From the NCBI GenBank assembly GCA_038503075.1, contig JBCAML010000013.1, positions 372,001 to 436,000 on the forward strand: a stretch of DNA of 64,000 bases, in the 5' to 3' direction. Made by a program: the position numbers and the translations under genes. Of this stretch, positions 61,101 through 64,000 are shown in pieces (the stretch's first letter is position 1; each line of letters opens with the position of its first letter). The notes under the pieces were generated by a model, which did no database searches, had not been told where the DNA came from, and saw only the letters and a list, made by a program, of their open reading frames with translations. Origin of the DNA: Gyromitra esculenta (taxonomy: Eukaryota; Ascomycota; Pezizomycetes; Pezizales; Discinaceae).

Positions 61101-62787
61101 GAGTCTGCAAGGTAATAACAAGCCGCTCGTGAGCTGTTCACGCTACCATGACCGAAATGCCATTTTCGGAAGAATCTTATAGCTAGCGAGCCGTGGGTAC
61201 TATAGCAATACGCGGTTGCTGCTTAAGCTTGTTGCAGTTTTATAGCTGCCTGAATGCTACTGGGGTTCGTGATAATAAAGATCGACCGGATCGGGAATAG
61301 TTCAGGGGAACGTTGCTGGGCCCGTGCTGTGCTTCGCGATCGCTTCTGCGTTTGCTGGGTGAAAAAACCTGGGTTGCGGCTCGTTTGGATATTCTGGCAA
61401 AAGTCAGGAAGATTAAAGCCCCGGCTACGGAGATGTAATGTGGCGGGAAGCTAAATAACTGGTTACATGGTACGTGTACTTCATTGGGTTGGTTATCTAT
61501 GGATCTGGATCAGAATTTGGAAGCGGAGTGTTTCTGATCGTTTCATCTTTTTGACTCCTTCGCGTAGATATATCCCGAGGTCCCTTTTTCTCCCAACATT
61601 GCGTGGTGGCTCTCTGGCCATGCAGCTTTAGTCTTGGGAGACTGTATCTGAATTTTGTAGTGCAGGCTGACAGGACCTGTGTTTCAGGTGGCTCACAGGG
61701 ATACGATGAATTGGCAGTGTTTTATGGACGGCGTAAACTTCCAGAAGATGCTGTGCCCGCACTGACCTTCATGGCGGTCCAACTGATGGCTTATACACAA
61801 TTTCGGGATGCACGCCTAGAAACAACTGGTCTTTTCTTGGCGGAGTACACAGAGTCTAGGGTGCTGCATCTCCTACGCCGTTACTGGATTTTGGTCTTGG
61901 GAACATAAAGTCTTTATCTATGAATCTAACGCGTGGATATTCTACTTGTAGCCCCTTGAAAAAACTTGCGATATTGACATTTGAGCTGCGTCTAAAGTAC
62001 GGCTCCTGCCTTAGATTAACGGGCTTTCAAGGCGGTATGATTCCTCCGGTTCGGATGGCGCCGATACGGATAAGAGATTGGCCGATTAACAAACCGAACC
62101 CAGGAATAGCAAGGAAGATGAACAAGGGGGTTTACACGGCCTTTAATAGTCTTCCATATATCTGATACAGGATTAGACGCCCTGTCAACTATCGTGCGCT
62201 GCTTGCCGCCATTTACTAGGGACTATCCTTTTTCCGGTCTTGTGCCACCTACAGGTACATGTAGTTACTATAATCTACTGCTGGGCGTTGGTACTTCACT
62301 CTTTCGACACAGCAGGGTACGCTGTCCCGCACAACGCCAACTTACCTGTCACTACCACTATATGCACCTCTATAATGCACTGCATCTGGTTATGGTTGAA
62401 CCCCCACAATTTATGGCCGATTAACTAAACAGTCATGAGCCATGTCGAACCACTAATATTGGAGTCAGTGCTTCGGGTCGGATAATTGTTGTTCGCCATG
62501 CTTGACAAAAACCTTGGATGACAGCTGTATATAATGTGAAGATGTTGCCCACATCTTCCTCTCTTCACAACACTCGTCTTTCACATTCCCTAGACATCCA
62601 CTGTTCATTCCTGCCTGAGGCTTTCTCTCTTTCGTCTTTTATCAGCAACTCACTCTTTTTGTTGCCGATTTCAATTCACCCCGGGTACTGGTATCCTACA
62701 GCGTCTTCTACTCTTTGGCAAATTCTCTTTCTCTCCTTACAAATTACACCAAAAGTCTTCTTTTACAGAACTTCACCAAGCTTCAAG
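58147..62787. other. 4.6-kb gene-free region
   Basis: AT-rich with short frames that show no recognisable domain (for example 59163-59438 and 61603-61908). The last 300 bases carry a TATA element and CT-rich leader of the AA9 gene. Confidence 0.55.
62528..62535 (+). promoter_or_regulatory. Possible TATA box of AA9 gene
   Basis: TATATAAT lies about 253 bases before the ATG at 62788, followed by a CT-rich stretch typical of strongly expressed fungal genes. The distance is long, so the leader would be about 200 bases. Confidence 0.4.
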
Positions 62788-63921
62788 ATGGTTAACTTTG
62801 CTTCTCTCCTCCCGGTTGTTGCTGCTCTTCTCGGTGCTGCTGAGGCCCACACTCGTGTTTGGAGCGTTTGGGTCAACGACGTTGATCAGGGTGATGGCCG
62901 CACTAGCTACATCCGTAGCCCTCCTAGCAACAGCCCCGTCAAGGTTAGTAATGGTCATTCAATTTCATAAATTTCTGATAGTTGCTAACAGTTGATCTAG
63001 GATGTTTCGTCAACTGATATCATTTGCAACGTTGCCAACACTGCTGCTCCCAAGAGCGTCACTGTTGCAGCTGGAGACAAGGTCACTTTTGAGTGGTACC
63101 ATGACACTCGTGGCGACGATATCATCGATGGCTCTCATCTGGGCCCCATTACTGTCTACATTGCTCCTGCTGCCTCTAACGGAGCCGGTGCCGTGTGGAC
63201 CAAGCTCGCGGAATCTGGCCTCAGCTCTGGGGTTTGGGCTGTTACAACTCTCAAAGCCAATGGTGGCAAGCACAGTCTCACCCTTCCTTCTAGCCTTGCT
63301 GCTGGCGATTACCTTTTGAGGGCGGAGATCATTGCCCTGCACGAGGCTGATACGGACTACACTGTCAACTCTGCCCGTGGTGCTCAGTTCTATCCTTCTT
63401 GCTCGCAGTTCACTGTCGCTGGTAGCGGCACTGCCCCCCCCCCTGGTGGCTTTAACTTCATTGGTGGATACTCTCCTGAGGATCCTGGCATCTTGTTCAA
63501 CCTCTACGGATCTTATACTAGCTACACCATCCCTGGCCCAGCTGTCTGGAACGGAGTCAGCACTGGTAGCTCTCCCACCACCAAGGCCTCTTCTGTGGCT
63601 ACCACATCTGCCGCTGCTACCTCTGTTGCTGCTACCACCTCTGCCGTCGTCGTCGTCGTCCCTACCACTACGGCTGTTACCTCAGTAGTCAAGCCAACCA
63701 CTACCGCTGTTGTTGATGTTCCTACCACCACCAAGGCCGTTACCACCGCTGTCGCGACTACCACCACCATCGCTCGTCCAGCTACCACCACTGCTGCTTC
63801 TACCGGTGGTGCCGCTGCCAAATATTACCAGTGCGGTGGAAAGCTGTGGAATGGACCTACTACTTGTGTGTCTGGCTGCAAGTGTGTCCAGCAGAACGAC
63901 TATTACTTCCAGTGCTTGTAA
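62788..63921 (+). CDS. AA9 lytic polysaccharide monooxygenase with C-terminal CBM1
   Basis: The proposed CDS is join(62788..62943, 63001..63921), 358 residues; the 57-bp intron has donor GTTAGT and acceptor CTAG. It is a secreted copper enzyme that oxidatively cleaves cellulose or related glucans. The signal peptide (about 1-20, ending GAAEA) is followed by His21, the N-terminal His of the copper histidine brace. The second copper His is His98 in [14 protein letters not shown]. Tyr183 in GAQFYPSC fills the axial site and Gln181 is the usual partner. Cys61 and Cys186 form the expected disulfide pair. The catalytic domain ends near 235. A Thr/Ala/Val linker of about 90 residues follows, then a CBM1 (327-358: [28 protein letters not shown]) with its aromatic binding face and cysteines. 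Regioselectivity cannot be called. The upstream in-frame extension was rejected because cleavage must expose His21. Confidence 0.96.
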
Positions 63922-64000
63922 ACGGAAGAATTTTTGGTTACTTTAGTTTCCTTTTCCAGTTAGGGTATAAATGACATTAGAGAAGACAAGCGCTCTCATT
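63922..64000. other. 3' flank of AA9 gene
   Basis: T-rich sequence after the stop, consistent with a 3' untranslated region; the window ends here. Confidence 0.5.

Noticed and set aside
61254..62165. Three successive plus-strand short frames that could be exons of one gene
   Set aside because: No recognisable domain, and no splice combination gave a coherent protein.
62518..62787. In-frame extension upstream of the AA9 ATG
   Set aside because: The copper-binding His must become the mature N-terminus after signal peptide cleavage, which only fits the start at 62788.

Overview
The window looks like nuclear DNA of a filamentous ascomycete (Pezizomycotina). Genes are split by short introns with GT..AG ends and CTAAC/CTAAT-like branch sites. 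Protein families include a secreted AA9 lytic polysaccharide monooxygenase with a fungal CBM1, Ure2-like glutathione S-transferases, and a filamentous-fungal Sds3/Dep1-type deacetylase subunit. Intergenic DNA is AT-rich and long (up to 12 kb). I cannot assign genus or class; the wide gene spacing would fit an early-diverging or repeat-expanded lineage.

Layout. 0-0.7 kb: 3' end of an unrecognised gene. 2.4-9.8 kb: three same-strand glutathione S-transferase genes in a dispersed tandem array, with a degenerate duplicated repeat between the first two; one repeat copy carries a 152-bp MITE. 11.0-13.0 kb: Sds3/Dep1-like subunit of an Rpd3-type histone deacetylase complex. 16.5-20.1 kb (minus): large F-box protein with an interrupted F-box. 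20.1-27.3 kb: gene-free, two MITEs. 27.3-30.2 kb (minus): 937-residue protein of unknown function. 30.2-42.6 kb: gene-free, three MITEs. 42.6-43.6 kb (minus): TPMT-family methyltransferase. 45.0-46.5 kb (minus): secreted aldose 1-epimerase. 48.1-51.0 kb (minus): 847-residue mostly disordered protein. 52.3-52.9 kb (minus): PRKRIP1/DUF1168 spliceosome-associated protein, divergent from 54.1-58.1 kb: UBE2O-type E2/E3 hybrid ubiquitin enzyme. 58.1-62.8 kb: gene-free. 62.8-63.9 kb: AA9-CBM1.

The genes do not form an obvious pathway or biosynthetic cluster. The clearest functional group is the GST trio (detoxification or redox). The aldose epimerase and AA9 are both secreted carbohydrate-active proteins but lie 16 kb apart. 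The most unusual feature is the set of small non-autonomous elements with TA target duplications. Six copies in four families were found by matching inverted termini. Three families share a CTCG-like end, and a related unoccupied site exists for the fourth. No transposase gene is present. No complete new multi-gene system was found. Exon boundaries are my own inference from splice signals, reading phase and family alignment.
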